A stretch of 64,000 bases of DNA from a bacterium (lineage in GTDB: Bacteria; Electryoneota; Electryoneia; Electryoneales; Electryoneaceae), in assembly GCA_020444265.1 (NCBI GenBank), contig JAHLLH010000009.1, positions 107,881-171,880 on the forward strand. The letters are read 5' to 3'. Positions 53,456 through 62,459 of this stretch are shown here, piece by piece. The notes under the pieces were generated by a model. It was not told the DNA's origin and ran no database searches. It saw nothing but the letters and a program-made list of their open reading frames with translations. The position numbers were made by a program, and so were the translations under genes. The number at the start of each line of letters is the position of its first letter. Position 1 is the stretch's first letter.

Positions 53456-53971
53456 TCACTCCATCAGCATATCACTGTAAGAACGTTCCAACAGCTGCTC
53501 GGGCAGAATACCAAGCCGTTCAATCCACTCGTTGCACTGCTCACGAAGCCGTTCCTCACCGATCGTGCCCTCGAAATCTATAGCCTCGATCTCGACGAAG
53601 CTGCCAAGTCCTTCGACCATGTCCACGTGCAGCTTGACATTGTCGACAAAATGAATCTCGCGATGCTTATCGACAACGACAAGTACTCCGAGGGAATTGG
53701 TCAAGGCGAGTTTTAGCTCTTCGCCGTCTCCGACATCCTTCACCAGCACGACCTGAGAGTTTTTCGGGCCTGCCTGGTTGGGACGATTGTACTGGATCAG
53801 TGCTCGTTCGATGGTTCCCTGACGTAGTTTGAGACGGCCATTGGGGACTCGGAAATAGGTGTCCACCTGGTGATCGGTGCCACGGAAATCGCTGCCCGCT
53901 TCATTGAGGATGGCGCGGATACGATCCGGGTCAGGGCAGCTTGCTTTGATCTCGATATTCAGGTGGGGCAT
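53456..53971 (-). CDS. CYTH domain protein (class IV adenylate cyclase/thiamine triphosphatase-like)
   Basis: A 171-residue CYTH-fold protein. The N-terminal strand LNIEIKASCPDPDRI carries the ExK signature, followed by QVDTYFRVPNGRLKLRQG, ALIQYNRP and VKLHVDMVEGLGSFVEIEAI, which line the triphosphate tunnel with charged residues. Members hydrolyse inorganic or thiamine triphosphate, or make cAMP (CyaB). The sequence is most like the CyaB-type group, but activity cannot be chosen from it. The gene is monocistronic and divergent from selB. Confidence 0.88.
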   Translation of the reverse strand: MPHLNIEIKASCPDPDRIRAILNEAGSDFRGTDHQVDTYFRVPNGRLKLRQGTIERALIQYNRPNQAGPKNSQVVLVKDVGDGEELKLALTNSLGVLVVVDKHREIHFVDNVKLHVDMVEGLGSFVEIEAIDFEGTIGEERLREQCNEWIERLGILPEQLLERSYSDMLME

Positions 53972-54173
53972 GGGTGAAGTCTCGGTTGAAAACAGTGATA
54001 AGCATCAGGTTTTTGAGTGCTGACATGCACGCCTGGGTGACGGGGCATCCTGGCCACTGGCGAGTCCGGCTACTGTCACCAGACTCCCCTTTCAAGGTAG
54101 TACCCTCCAGCTCGACATGCTATCTTCGTTGTCAGGACGAAGGCAACGTGAACCCACCTCATCCGGCAGGAAG

Positions 54174-56081
54174 ATGCAAACGAGCAGCGAACAGGCACCT
54201 CACCTCGTGATCGGCACCGCCGGTCACATTGATCATGGCAAAACCTCCCTTGTCAAAGCTCTGACGGGTCGTGACCTCGACAAACTCGAAGAAGAGAAAC
54301 GTCGGGGGATTACCATCGAGCTCGGTTTTGCTTTTTATGGCGACCGTGCGGCGTTTGTCGATGTGCCGGGCCATGAACGACTTGTCAAAAATATGATCGC
54401 GGGCGCTGCGGCGATGCGTGCCGCGCTGCTGGTTGTTGCCGGGGATGATGGGGTGATGCCGCAGACGCGTGAACACCTCGCCGTGCTCGATGCCCTTGGG
54501 GTGTCGAGAGGAGTAGTGGCGGTCACCAAGGCGGACTTGGTTGATGATCCAGACTGGCTCGACCTGGTTAGCGAGGAGGTTCGTGAACTACTCGAACCGA
54601 CCAGTCTCGCTGGTAGCCCGGTGATCGTGGTGGACTCGCTTTCAGGACAAGGCATCGAGGAGCTGAGAGCTGCACTCGACTCGATGATTGATGAGATTGA
54701 AGCGCAGCAGGATCCCGGCTTTTTCCGTCTGCCTGTCGATCGCAGCTTTGTTATCAAGGGGCATGGGCGGGTGGTCACCGGGACCGTCTGGAGCGGCACG
54801 GCCAAGTCCGGCGACAAATTGACCCTGCTGCCGGGTGGGGAGATGGTCCGTGTCCGTGGTCTGCAAGCGCATGAATCGGCGGTTGAATCGGTTCAGATGG
54901 GTGACCGTGCCGCGCTCAACCTGGCGACGGATGGCGAACCGGAACGAGGGCAGGTGTTAGTAACCCCGGGACGATGTGTTGAAACCGATTTCCTCGATGC
55001 ACGTCTCAGCTTGTTGCCTGGTGCACGCGATGTTACTCATCGTATGCGAGTCCGTGTCCATCTCGCGACGGGTGAGGCAATCGCACGCGTGTTGGTGGTC
55101 GGCGGAGAAATGATTCAAGCGGGAACAAACGGGCTGGTCCGTATCGCGCTGGAGAACCCAGTCCCTGCAATGCACGGCGACCGTGGTGTACTGCGTCTCT
55201 ACTCTCCGATGGAAACCCTGGGCGGGATTCGTGTCCTCGATCCCCTGCCGCCTGACCGGAAACGGTCCATTACCAATCTCGTGGAACGACTGACCAAGCT
55301 GGGCAACACCCCTGGCGAGCAACTCCAGGCGCTGATCGAAGCGCGTGGGCAGGTGGAGATAGATCACCTGCTGGCGCTGCTACCCTGGCCTCTCGATCCG
55401 TTCTATGAGGTGCTCGATGCGCTGATAGAAGGACAAGCCGTCCGGAAGATCGTCCAGCAGAAAACATGGCTGGTGGATTCGGACGTCTGGAACCGTTGGA
55501 AAACGGGCAGCGGTCCGGTACTGGCTGAATTCCACACTCAGCATCCGGAAGAGGCTGGTATGCCCAAGGCCTCCTGGGCGGAACGTGTGATCGGGAAAGA
55601 GGCACCCGGCGATTTGGTTGAGGCGCTGGCGACCGAGCTAGCGAAAGCAGAGTCGCTCAAGATTGCAGGGGGCTTCCTCGCTTCCACTGGGCATGAGGTC
55701 CGCTTGCAGAAGCGCGACGAACCCGATGCGAATCGTGTCCACCAACTCCTCGTCGATGCGGGGATCAACGTTCCTCTGCCTGCTGTCATTGCCGAAGAGA
55801 CCGGCCTTGCGGAGGATCGTGTCCGCAGCTTGTTGCGTGCCCTGAAACAGGTGGGGCGCGCGGTGATCCTCGAGGAAAAAATCGTCCTCGCGACCGAAAC
55901 GATGGAGCAGATCCGCACCACCCTGAAGCGTGAATTTGGCACCAGGGACGAGGGCTTCGTGCTGAAAGATGTGACCACTCTGCTCGATACCACTCGAAAG
56001 TATGGGGTGCCGTTGCTGGAGCAACTCGACCGTGAGGGCTTCACCCAGCGTGATGGAGATAAGCGAACAATTCTGGACTGA
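54174..56081 (+). CDS. selB: Selenocysteine-specific translation elongation factor
   Basis: A 635-residue GTPase that delivers Sec-tRNA to UGA codons with a SECIS element. G-domain motifs are GTAGHIDHGKTSLVKALTG, RGITIELGFAF, FVDVPGHERLVKNM and VTKADL. Domains II and III follow (DRSFVIKGHGRVVTGTV), and the C-terminal winged helices extend to the end (LLRALKQVGRAVIL). Length is typical. ATG 54174 with AGGA upstream is preferred over 54117. selA, selD and tRNA-Sec are not in the window, and no UGA-containing selenoprotein was recognised here. comF begins 2 nt later. Confidence 0.96.
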   Translation: MQTSSEQAPHLVIGTAGHIDHGKTSLVKALTGRDLDKLEEEKRRGITIELGFAFYGDRAAFVDVPGHERLVKNMIAGAAAMRAALLVVAGDDGVMPQTREHLAVLDALGVSRGVVAVTKADLVDDPDWLDLVSEEVRELLEPTSLAGSPVIVVDSLSGQGIEELRAALDSMIDEIEAQQDPGFFRLPVDRSFVIKGHGRVVTGTVWSGTAKSGDKLTLLPGGEMVRVRGLQAHESAVESVQMGDRAALNLATDGEPERGQVLVTPGRCVETDFLDARLSLLPGARDVTHRMRVRVHLATGEAIARVLVVGGEMIQAGTNGLVRIALENPVPAMHGDRGVLRLYSPMETLGGIRVLDPLPPDRKRSITNLVERLTKLGNTPGEQLQALIEARGQVEIDHLLALLPWPLDPFYEVLDALIEGQAVRKIVQQKTWLVDSDVWNRWKTGSGPVLAEFHTQHPEEAGMPKASWAERVIGKEAPGDLVEALATELAKAESLKIAGGFLASTGHEVRLQKRDEPDANRVHQLLVDAGINVPLPAVIAEETGLAEDRVRSLLRALKQVGRAVILEEKIVLATETMEQIRTTLKREFGTRDEGFVLKDVTTLLDTTRKYGVPLLEQLDREGFTQRDGDKRTILD

Positions 56082-56083
56082 GC

Positions 56084-56749
56084 ATGGACAAACCGGACTG
56101 GCTGACAAGTGGTACTCGTCTCCTGCTGGATACCTTCTGGCCACGTGAATGCGTAGTCTGTGGCAGCGGGGAACGTGTCGGCCCCGGCGATGTTTGTGAC
56201 CACTGCTTCGCGGCGCTGCTGCCTGCACGGTCTGTCGATTCCCCCTCCTACATCAAACGTCTCGTGGTAGGTTTCGCCTACGATTCCGCGCTGCGACGTA
56301 TTGTGCATCGTTTCAAATTCGAGGGTGTGAAAGCCCTCGCTGAACCTCTTGCGGTTAAATTGGATAAGCGACTCCAGTTTACCGGGCAGTTTCCGGAAGC
56401 GGGGATTCTTGTCCCTGTCCCGAGCCACCGGACACGGCTGCGGGAACGTGGCTACAATCCCTCGGAACGTTTGACGGATGAGCTGTCGAAGTTGTGGAAT
56501 GTGGACCATCGACCCGAGCTGGCAAAACGTGTCCAGGCAGGCCCACACCAGTCCTCGCTGCCGGACGAGAAACGAAAAAATACGCTGAAGGGAGCCTTTC
56601 AGGTTTCTCCACCCGGCGAAGGTGAGGAACGGGTTCCCCTGTTGTTGTTTGACGATGTGATTCACACCGGAAACACTCTCCGTCGCCTCGGGGAGGCTGC
56701 ACGCAAGGCGGGGTGGAAACATGTTGAGGCGATCTGCCTCTGCAATTAG
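56084..56749 (+). CDS. ComF family phosphoribosyltransferase-like protein
   Basis: A 221-residue protein. A CxxC zinc-like pair (ECVVCGSG, VCDHCF) is followed by the ComF core YDSALRRIVHRFKFEG, VPVPSHRTRLRERGYNPSERL and the phosphoribosyltransferase loop LLLFDDVIHTGNTLRRLG. ComFC proteins take part in DNA uptake for transformation, by a mechanism not well understood. The gene starts 2 nt after selB, so it is cotranscribed. Confidence 0.9.
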   Translation: MDKPDWLTSGTRLLLDTFWPRECVVCGSGERVGPGDVCDHCFAALLPARSVDSPSYIKRLVVGFAYDSALRRIVHRFKFEGVKALAEPLAVKLDKRLQFTGQFPEAGILVPVPSHRTRLRERGYNPSERLTDELSKLWNVDHRPELAKRVQAGPHQSSLPDEKRKNTLKGAFQVSPPGEGEERVPLLLFDDVIHTGNTLRRLGEAARKAGWKHVEAICLCN

Positions 56750-56836
56750 GAAAGCTGTACATTCATCTGTTCGGACAACTCTTCGAACCTGCAACATTGA
56801 TAACTCGTTTGATTCACGAATAACCATGAGGTTGGC

Positions 56837-58432
56837 ATGCGTGGCACGGTGACCCTTCTGCTCGTCTTTCTGTTGGCATTTGCCTTTGTCGGTTGCGAAG
56901 AAAGCTCCTCCCCGGTTGAACCGAGTTTGCCCCAGCCCGATCCCGATTTTCACATCTACCCGGGAAATGGCACGAGTGGACTGCCGCTGTCGGTTCATAT
57001 CGAGTTCATCTGGGATCAGGCCACCTCGACCAATCGCTACAATCTTTTCCTGGATGAATCCTCATTCCCCACCAACCACATCGGGGTAGACATGGGGTCC
57101 GGGGTGCTCGATGTGAGTGGTCTCGAAGCTTTTACGACTTACTTCTGGCGGGTCCAGGTGGTCGATGCAGCCGGTGAGGAGGTGGCGATGAGTCCCACCT
57201 ATCGATTCACCACCATAGGCACCGATTATGGGGTCACCTTCCCCGACAGCGAGCTGGACCGTGTCGTCCGTGAGTTGATTTCCATCCCAGAAGGCGATCT
57301 GCATACTTCGGATGTGAACAGGATCGATGCGATTATGGCACGAGATGAGGGCATCGTTGACCTGACAGGCCTGAACAGTTTGCCATTGCTTGGCACCCTG
57401 AATGTCAGCCTAAATCCCATTGAAGATTTGTCGCCATTGGCGGATAACCGTGCCATCCTCACCCTGCAAATCGAGGGGATTCCAGCATCTGATCTGACAC
57501 CCATTGGCGACATGCACAACCTGTTGACCTTGAATGCCAGCGGCATGGCGAATGCCGGATGGGATTCGCTGGTTGCGCTCACCCAGATACGTCAACTGAT
57601 CGCGGATAACGTTGGCGCTCAGATCACCGATCCGGTCAGCCAGATGGATTGGTTGCTCTACCTCTCCCTGGCGAGCAACAATCTGACCAGCCTCGACTGG
57701 ACCGCTGGCCTGACCAGCCTCCGTCAACTGGGCGTCAGCACCAACAGCCTTACCGATCTCTCTGCGCTCGCCGGGTTGAACAGCCTGGAAGCGGTCACCT
57801 TCAACGAGAACCAGGTGAGCGACCTGACGCCACTAGCAAGCTTGCCCAACCTGGAATATGTCCAGGCGATTGCCAACCAGATCACTGACCTCGAACCACT
57901 CACCTCCAACACCGAACTTGTGAGCCTGGTGGTCGAGGCGAACAGCATTACGGAACTGCCGGCAGCGGTCAGCAACTGGTACAATTCCCTTGAAATCCTG
58001 AACATCAGTCACAACCCCATTGATTCGGCTACCCACAACCGGATTTTGCTTCTCGAAAGCCTGCACCGTCTCGAGATGGACAACATCGGCCTGAGCAGCC
58101 TCGATGTGGTGAGTGAGATGGATGAGCTGTGGGTGTTGAGCGCGAACAACAACTCCATCATAAACATCAACGCTCTCGGGGAACGTTCTGGATTGACGGT
58201 GATCGCGCTGAACAACAACCAGATCAGCAGCATCACCTCCCTGGCCTATGTCACCGATCCGGTCCGTATCGAGCTCTCCAACAACCAGATATCCGACCTC
58301 TCCGCCCTCTTCGATAACAGCGGCCTCGCAGCAGGGGACTCCCTCTTTGTCGATGGCAACCCGCTGAGTGAGATGTCCCTCAATGTCCACATCCCCGGCA
58401 TGATCGAACGGGGAGTGGGGGTGGTGTTCTAG
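56837..58432 (+). CDS. Leucine-rich-repeat surface lipoprotein
   Basis: A 531-residue lipoprotein with signal MRGTVTLLLVFLLAFAFVGC (lipobox FVGC). A fibronectin-III-like domain (about 30-130; TYFWRVQVVDAAGEE) follows a Pro-rich linker. From about 160 to the end come roughly a dozen internalin-type 22-residue leucine-rich repeats (for example LTSLRQLGVSTNSLTDLSAL). GAGG lies 7 nt before the ATG. It is likely exposed at the outer membrane or in the periplasm, binding proteins or glycans; the partner is unknown. It lies 87 nt after comF and 20 nt before the next gene. Confidence 0.85.
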   Translation: MRGTVTLLLVFLLAFAFVGCEESSSPVEPSLPQPDPDFHIYPGNGTSGLPLSVHIEFIWDQATSTNRYNLFLDESSFPTNHIGVDMGSGVLDVSGLEAFTTYFWRVQVVDAAGEEVAMSPTYRFTTIGTDYGVTFPDSELDRVVRELISIPEGDLHTSDVNRIDAIMARDEGIVDLTGLNSLPLLGTLNVSLNPIEDLSPLADNRAILTLQIEGIPASDLTPIGDMHNLLTLNASGMANAGWDSLVALTQIRQLIADNVGAQITDPVSQMDWLLYLSLASNNLTSLDWTAGLTSLRQLGVSTNSLTDLSALAGLNSLEAVTFNENQVSDLTPLASLPNLEYVQAIANQITDLEPLTSNTELVSLVVEANSITELPAAVSNWYNSLEILNISHNPIDSATHNRILLLESLHRLEMDNIGLSSLDVVSEMDELWVLSANNNSIININALGERSGLTVIALNNNQISSITSLAYVTDPVRIELSNNQISDLSALFDNSGLAAGDSLFVDGNPLSEMSLNVHIPGMIERGVGVVF

Positions 58433-58452
58433 GGGATTACTTCGGGTAGACA

Positions 58453-59427
58453 ATGAGACTTGCCACACGTACTCTCGGATTATTCTTCTTGCTCCTCGCC
58501 TGTGGGATTGTCATGGGCGGGGATGCTTTGTTCCCGTGGGATTCTCAGGGTCAGTTTTCATCGGGCAGATTTCCTGCGAACCCTGGAAAAGGTTTGGTAA
58601 ACCCGCTCATGGGGGATACTGTTCTGCACTTCTATGTGGGTCGATTTGGGGCACCTCCTAATGCACTTGTGTGGGAAGATTTTCCGAATGATCCAGTGGT
58701 GAATTGGGGTATTAGCTTTCGTCGTTATAACCAAGGCGTAGGTACGGTTCCTTCGGATCCTCCCTGGGGCTCCTCGCTTTACTGGATCGATTTAAAGGAC
58801 TATGTCTACTGGGTTTGCTGGAATGTTAAAGCGGATACAACAGTATTCATCCCGCCTACCGGTATTCCTGACAGTACCTTGATCTCGTATGTCTGGGATG
58901 CCTCCAATGGTTGGGATTGTTCTTTTAAACTTCATCTTCGGGATTTGCCCGTTCCAAAAATAGAGGGTGCTTGGCGAATCACAATGATTCTTACAACAGA
59001 TGTTGACGATCCTCAAAAAACAATCTTCACGTCAGACGACTGGATTTTCTTCATCAGGACAAAACGAGAGACTGCCATAGATAGCTTTATGTGGGCTGAC
59101 ACGGAGCACCTGTTAGACGATAATTCTGTGCTCCAACCCCTACTGAACAGTTTCCCCAACTCACAGTTGTTGCTCCAGAGAAGTTTCAGGCACTACATGG
59201 CGGAGGAGAACTGTGATTCGTTACGATCCATTGCTTCACGCTGGCTCTACTATCGAAATGCGATGATTGAACCACTTGTTGGACACGGAACCGGTGGGCC
59301 CGCATCAGGAATGGCAGAAATAGATGTTGCTGTCCCAGCCCAGACATCATTTCTGCTCATCGACTATTTGCATCAAACGCTATATGAGGTGTGTGGAGAT
59401 TCGACAATTCCCGCATGGCAACCCTGA
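58453..59427 (+). CDS. Secreted protein of unknown function
   Basis: A 324-residue protein with signal sequence MRLATRTLGLFFLLLACGIVM. The cysteine in this stretch (LLLACG) could make it a lipoprotein. The mature part is Trp/Phe-rich and strand-like (FKLHLRDLPVPKIEGAWRITMIL), with a helical C-terminal third. No known domain is recognised. It follows the LRR lipoprotein by 20 nt and probably shares its transcript. Base composition is a little lower in GC than its neighbours. Confidence 0.65.
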   Translation: MRLATRTLGLFFLLLACGIVMGGDALFPWDSQGQFSSGRFPANPGKGLVNPLMGDTVLHFYVGRFGAPPNALVWEDFPNDPVVNWGISFRRYNQGVGTVPSDPPWGSSLYWIDLKDYVYWVCWNVKADTTVFIPPTGIPDSTLISYVWDASNGWDCSFKLHLRDLPVPKIEGAWRITMILTTDVDDPQKTIFTSDDWIFFIRTKRETAIDSFMWADTEHLLDDNSVLQPLLNSFPNSQLLLQRSFRHYMAEENCDSLRSIASRWLYYRNAMIEPLVGHGTGGPASGMAEIDVAVPAQTSFLLIDYLHQTLYEVCGDSTIPAWQP

Positions 59428-59451
59428 AGCAGGGGTCACACTGCGAAATAG

Positions 59452-59484
59452 AAATAGGCCTGCCATTTCTGGCAGGCCTATTTT
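59452..59484. terminator. Bidirectional terminator
   Basis: A perfect 14-bp stem AAATAGGCCTGCCA / TGGCAGGCCTATTT with loop TTTC is flanked by T/A runs, between the secreted-protein gene (plus) and the M16 gene (minus). Confidence 0.88.
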
Positions 59485-59535
59485 GTTCTATGCTGGCCCG
59501 ACACTAAAGTGACGGGCCAGGGGAGTGGTCATGCA

Positions 59536-62160
59536 TCAGTGTCCCATGCCGCCCATACCACCCATGCCGGGCATCATTTTCGGAGCTTCGTCCGATTTCT
59601 CGGGGGTGCCGTAGATGGTGACCACATCCTGCGGTTTGCTCAGGTACTTCTTCGCAACACGCTTCACATCATCCAGAGTCACCGCCTGCACCGCCTCGTA
59701 CGTGGTCCAGGTGTCAAGGGGGTCGGACCAGATGGCGAGGTCACGGCCCAATGCCATCGCGAGGTTGATGCGGCTCGAGTAGCGACGCAGGGTCCCGCCA
59801 CGCAGATCGCCCTTGGCGACGGCGAGGGCTTTCTCGTCGAAATCGCCCTTCGCGACGGTTGCTACATGATCGTAGACCGCCTCTTTCGATTCCTCGAGGT
59901 GTTCCTCCGGCAGGCCCATCGAGGAGCTGAAGGCGCCCCAGCCTTCACGGACCACAATGCGTGAACCGGCACTGTAGGCCCAGCCTTTTGCTTCGCCCAA
60001 GTCACGGTAGATCATCGTGGAGATCATGTTGTTGGCGACCATCAGTGCGGCACGGTCTTCCATCATCACATCTTTCAGCAGGAAGCCGGTCGCGAGGTAG
60101 CCTTGACGTCCGCTGCCGGTCACTGTCTCTTCGCCCGGTGTTACCTGCGGCATCGGGCCGGTCGGGTTTGGCAGGTCGGAGGCAGTCAGGTCACCAAAGG
60201 CCTGCTGTACTCGTCCGATCATCTCCTGCGGCGGGGCGGGGGCGAGGATGGTCAGGATGAGGTTGTTCGGGGCGAAGTAGCTGTTACGGAAGGTGCTCAG
60301 TTCGGCGACATTGATCTTCTCGAGGGAGCTGCCATCGCCATAGACCGGAAGCGCCATGACATTGTCGCCGTAAAGGTTTTCTTCCATCGTGCTCGAGGCG
60401 ATCCCGCTGACATTGCCCTTGCTGCGGTCTATAATTCCCTTCAGCTCGGTGACTGCCTTTTCCAGCGCGGTCTCGTCGACGGTATCATCTGCAACCCGAC
60501 GGCCCAGCAAATCAACCGCCTCCGCCCAGCTTCCGGCGATGGTTTGGATACGGACATAGCTGTATTCGGGCGTGGTGCGGTAGTTGTCCATCGGGACACG
60601 GCTGTCATCCACCGTCTGCATCTCCATCCCGATCGCTTCCATCTCGTCGTTCAACGCTTCCGCATCCTCTTCCTTCAGCAGCCGGTGCAGCACATCGGCC
60701 CAGCCACGGTTTTTCGGGCCTTCGAGCAGGGCACGGTTTTTCGCGACAAGGTGAATGCCTGCGACCGGAGCGTTGGCAACCTGACGGACCGCGATAACCA
60801 TGCCGTTCGCGAGCGTGTCCACTACAACATCACCGAGGGTGATGCCATCACCTGTCGATTCATCTGGACGGGGCAGGAAGGCGCTGGCGACATAGAAGGG
60901 CTGCGAAAACCATCGTGAGGCGACCGCTGTGGCATCACCTGCTGTCACTCCATCACGCGCCTCCTCGTAAGTCTCCCAGAATCCCCACGGTGCAACAGCG
61001 AGCTTCGGGACCAGCAGGAAGGCGCCGTACTGCACCTGCTCGGAGAAGAAGAGTTCCTGGCGCCGGTCGCTCAGGACCGTCTGCTGAATGGACTCGTCGC
61101 TGAACTCCATAGTGGCCATCGAATGGACCGCTTCCAGAATTCCCTGCACCACTGTTTCCGGGTCAGCACCCGGCATCAGGCCGGCGGTAACATCTAGGAC
61201 GCTGAACGAGGGATCCTGGGTGACGCCTGCATAGACATAGGTGATCAACGGCATGCCACCGCCGCCACGCAGCACCGAATCAAGCTGATCGTTCAGCTTA
61301 CTCGCGATAACGCTATAGGCTGGCATGTCGGGATCGTCGAAACGAGGGGCCTGGAAGGTGACCTGAACCGTCCCGCTCTTCACATCGCCATAATTGACCT
61401 GGGTCTGCCCCTGCTGCCAGGAGTCGAACCCGACCGGCCAGACTTCAGGACGTTTCGGGATGGTCTTTGCCGCTTCCTCGCCATAGGTCGCTTCGGCCAA
61501 CTCCTCCATCTCCTTGAAGGTGAGGTCGCCACGCAGCACGAGGGTCATGTTGTTGACCACGTACCAGTCATCATGGAATTGCTTGACCACTTCATGCCCG
61601 AGGTTGCGAATGCCCTCGTAGCTGCCCAGTGTCGGGAAACCGTATGGAGTGTCGCCGTAGACATGACGCAAATGCGCGATCTCGGCGGGGTAGGAGGAAC
61701 GGTTCCATGACTGTTGGATTTCCGCGAGCACACGTCCTTTTTCCACCTCAAAGGTGTCGGCATCGATGGTCGAGTTCAGGATCATGTCCGCCTGTAGCTC
61801 CATTGTCTCGGCAGCATACTCGACGGGGGTAACCAGGATGAAGTTGGTGTAGGACTTGTCGGTGTGGGCATTGTAGTAGGCACCCATCCGGTCGAAGGCA
61901 TCGTAAATCTCGCCCTGGGAACGAGTGGTTGTGCCACGGAAAATCATATGCTCGAGCATGTGGGTCGACCCGGCGGTCGCAAGGACCTCATAGGCCGATC
62001 CAGTTTTAACCGTCAACAGGCTCGACAGCAGTGGGCTTGATGCATCGGGCATCATCACCACCTCGAGACCGTTCTCGAGGGTGGTCGTCCTCACCTCGTT
62101 CGCCTGACCAAGCGTGGTCAGCAGCAGGACGATCATCAGGATGAAGGGCAACCTTTTCAT
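59536..62160 (-). CDS. Exported single-chain M16 zinc peptidase (two-domain)
   Basis: An 874-residue M16 peptidase with the signal MKRLPFILMIVLLLTTLGQA. The N-terminal half has the active motif TAGSTHMLEHMIFRGT (HxxEH) and QTVNYGDV-type M16 repeats. The C-terminal half contains YRDLGEAKGWAYSAG, supplying the Arg/Tyr pair, so both halves of the active site are in one chain, unlike the split pair at 25695-28519. The end is Met/Gly/His-rich (MMPGMGGMGGMGH), possibly metal-binding. GGAGGTACGGTG precedes ATG 62160. Peptide degradation in the periplasm is inferred. Confidence 0.93.
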   Translation of the reverse strand: MKRLPFILMIVLLLTTLGQANEVRTTTLENGLEVVMMPDASSPLLSSLLTVKTGSAYEVLATAGSTHMLEHMIFRGTTTRSQGEIYDAFDRMGAYYNAHTDKSYTNFILVTPVEYAAETMELQADMILNSTIDADTFEVEKGRVLAEIQQSWNRSSYPAEIAHLRHVYGDTPYGFPTLGSYEGIRNLGHEVVKQFHDDWYVVNNMTLVLRGDLTFKEMEELAEATYGEEAAKTIPKRPEVWPVGFDSWQQGQTQVNYGDVKSGTVQVTFQAPRFDDPDMPAYSVIASKLNDQLDSVLRGGGGMPLITYVYAGVTQDPSFSVLDVTAGLMPGADPETVVQGILEAVHSMATMEFSDESIQQTVLSDRRQELFFSEQVQYGAFLLVPKLAVAPWGFWETYEEARDGVTAGDATAVASRWFSQPFYVASAFLPRPDESTGDGITLGDVVVDTLANGMVIAVRQVANAPVAGIHLVAKNRALLEGPKNRGWADVLHRLLKEEDAEALNDEMEAIGMEMQTVDDSRVPMDNYRTTPEYSYVRIQTIAGSWAEAVDLLGRRVADDTVDETALEKAVTELKGIIDRSKGNVSGIASSTMEENLYGDNVMALPVYGDGSSLEKINVAELSTFRNSYFAPNNLILTILAPAPPQEMIGRVQQAFGDLTASDLPNPTGPMPQVTPGEETVTGSGRQGYLATGFLLKDVMMEDRAALMVANNMISTMIYRDLGEAKGWAYSAGSRIVVREGWGAFSSSMGLPEEHLEESKEAVYDHVATVAKGDFDEKALAVAKGDLRGGTLRRYSSRINLAMALGRDLAIWSDPLDTWTTYEAVQAVTLDDVKRVAKKYLSKPQDVVTIYGTPEKSDEAPKMMPGMGGMGGMGH

Positions 62161-62459
62161 CACCGTACCTCCGGGGGATTTTAGTCGTTTGTCGTATCCA
62201 CGGCAAATTAGGCGTGGCAAAGATGCGGGTCAACGGCAGTCGTCAGGAAGTGGGGCATATTCCTCGCTCGATCTGTACCAACCCATCAGGTTGTCAGAAC
62301 CTGCTTGGAGAGCGGCAAAAGTTTGTCTCGAATATAGAAATACTTATCTTCTCTAGATTTGAAAACATGGTCCAGCTCCAGGGAGCTTTAAACCAGGTTG
62401 GGACTGAGCCGTCTGATGATCAGACAAAGTTGACCTGGTGACCATCAAGAGAGGTTGTG
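62161..62459. other. Divergent intergenic region with a perfect 15-nt palindrome
   Basis: Promoters for the M16 gene (minus) and the secreted protein (plus) must lie here. GTCTGATGATCAGAC (62411-62425) is a perfect palindrome about 35 nt before the plus-strand start and could be an operator or leader hairpin. No gene is supported. Confidence 0.45.

Noticed and set aside
54174-56081. In-frame UGA/selenoprotein search prompted by SelB
   Set aside because: No gene in the window shows a conserved domain interrupted by UGA with continuing homology.
55538-56998. Minus-strand ORF of 486 aa opposite selB/comF
   Set aside because: Covers two convincing plus-strand genes and has a low-complexity Arg/Ser composition typical of shadow frames.
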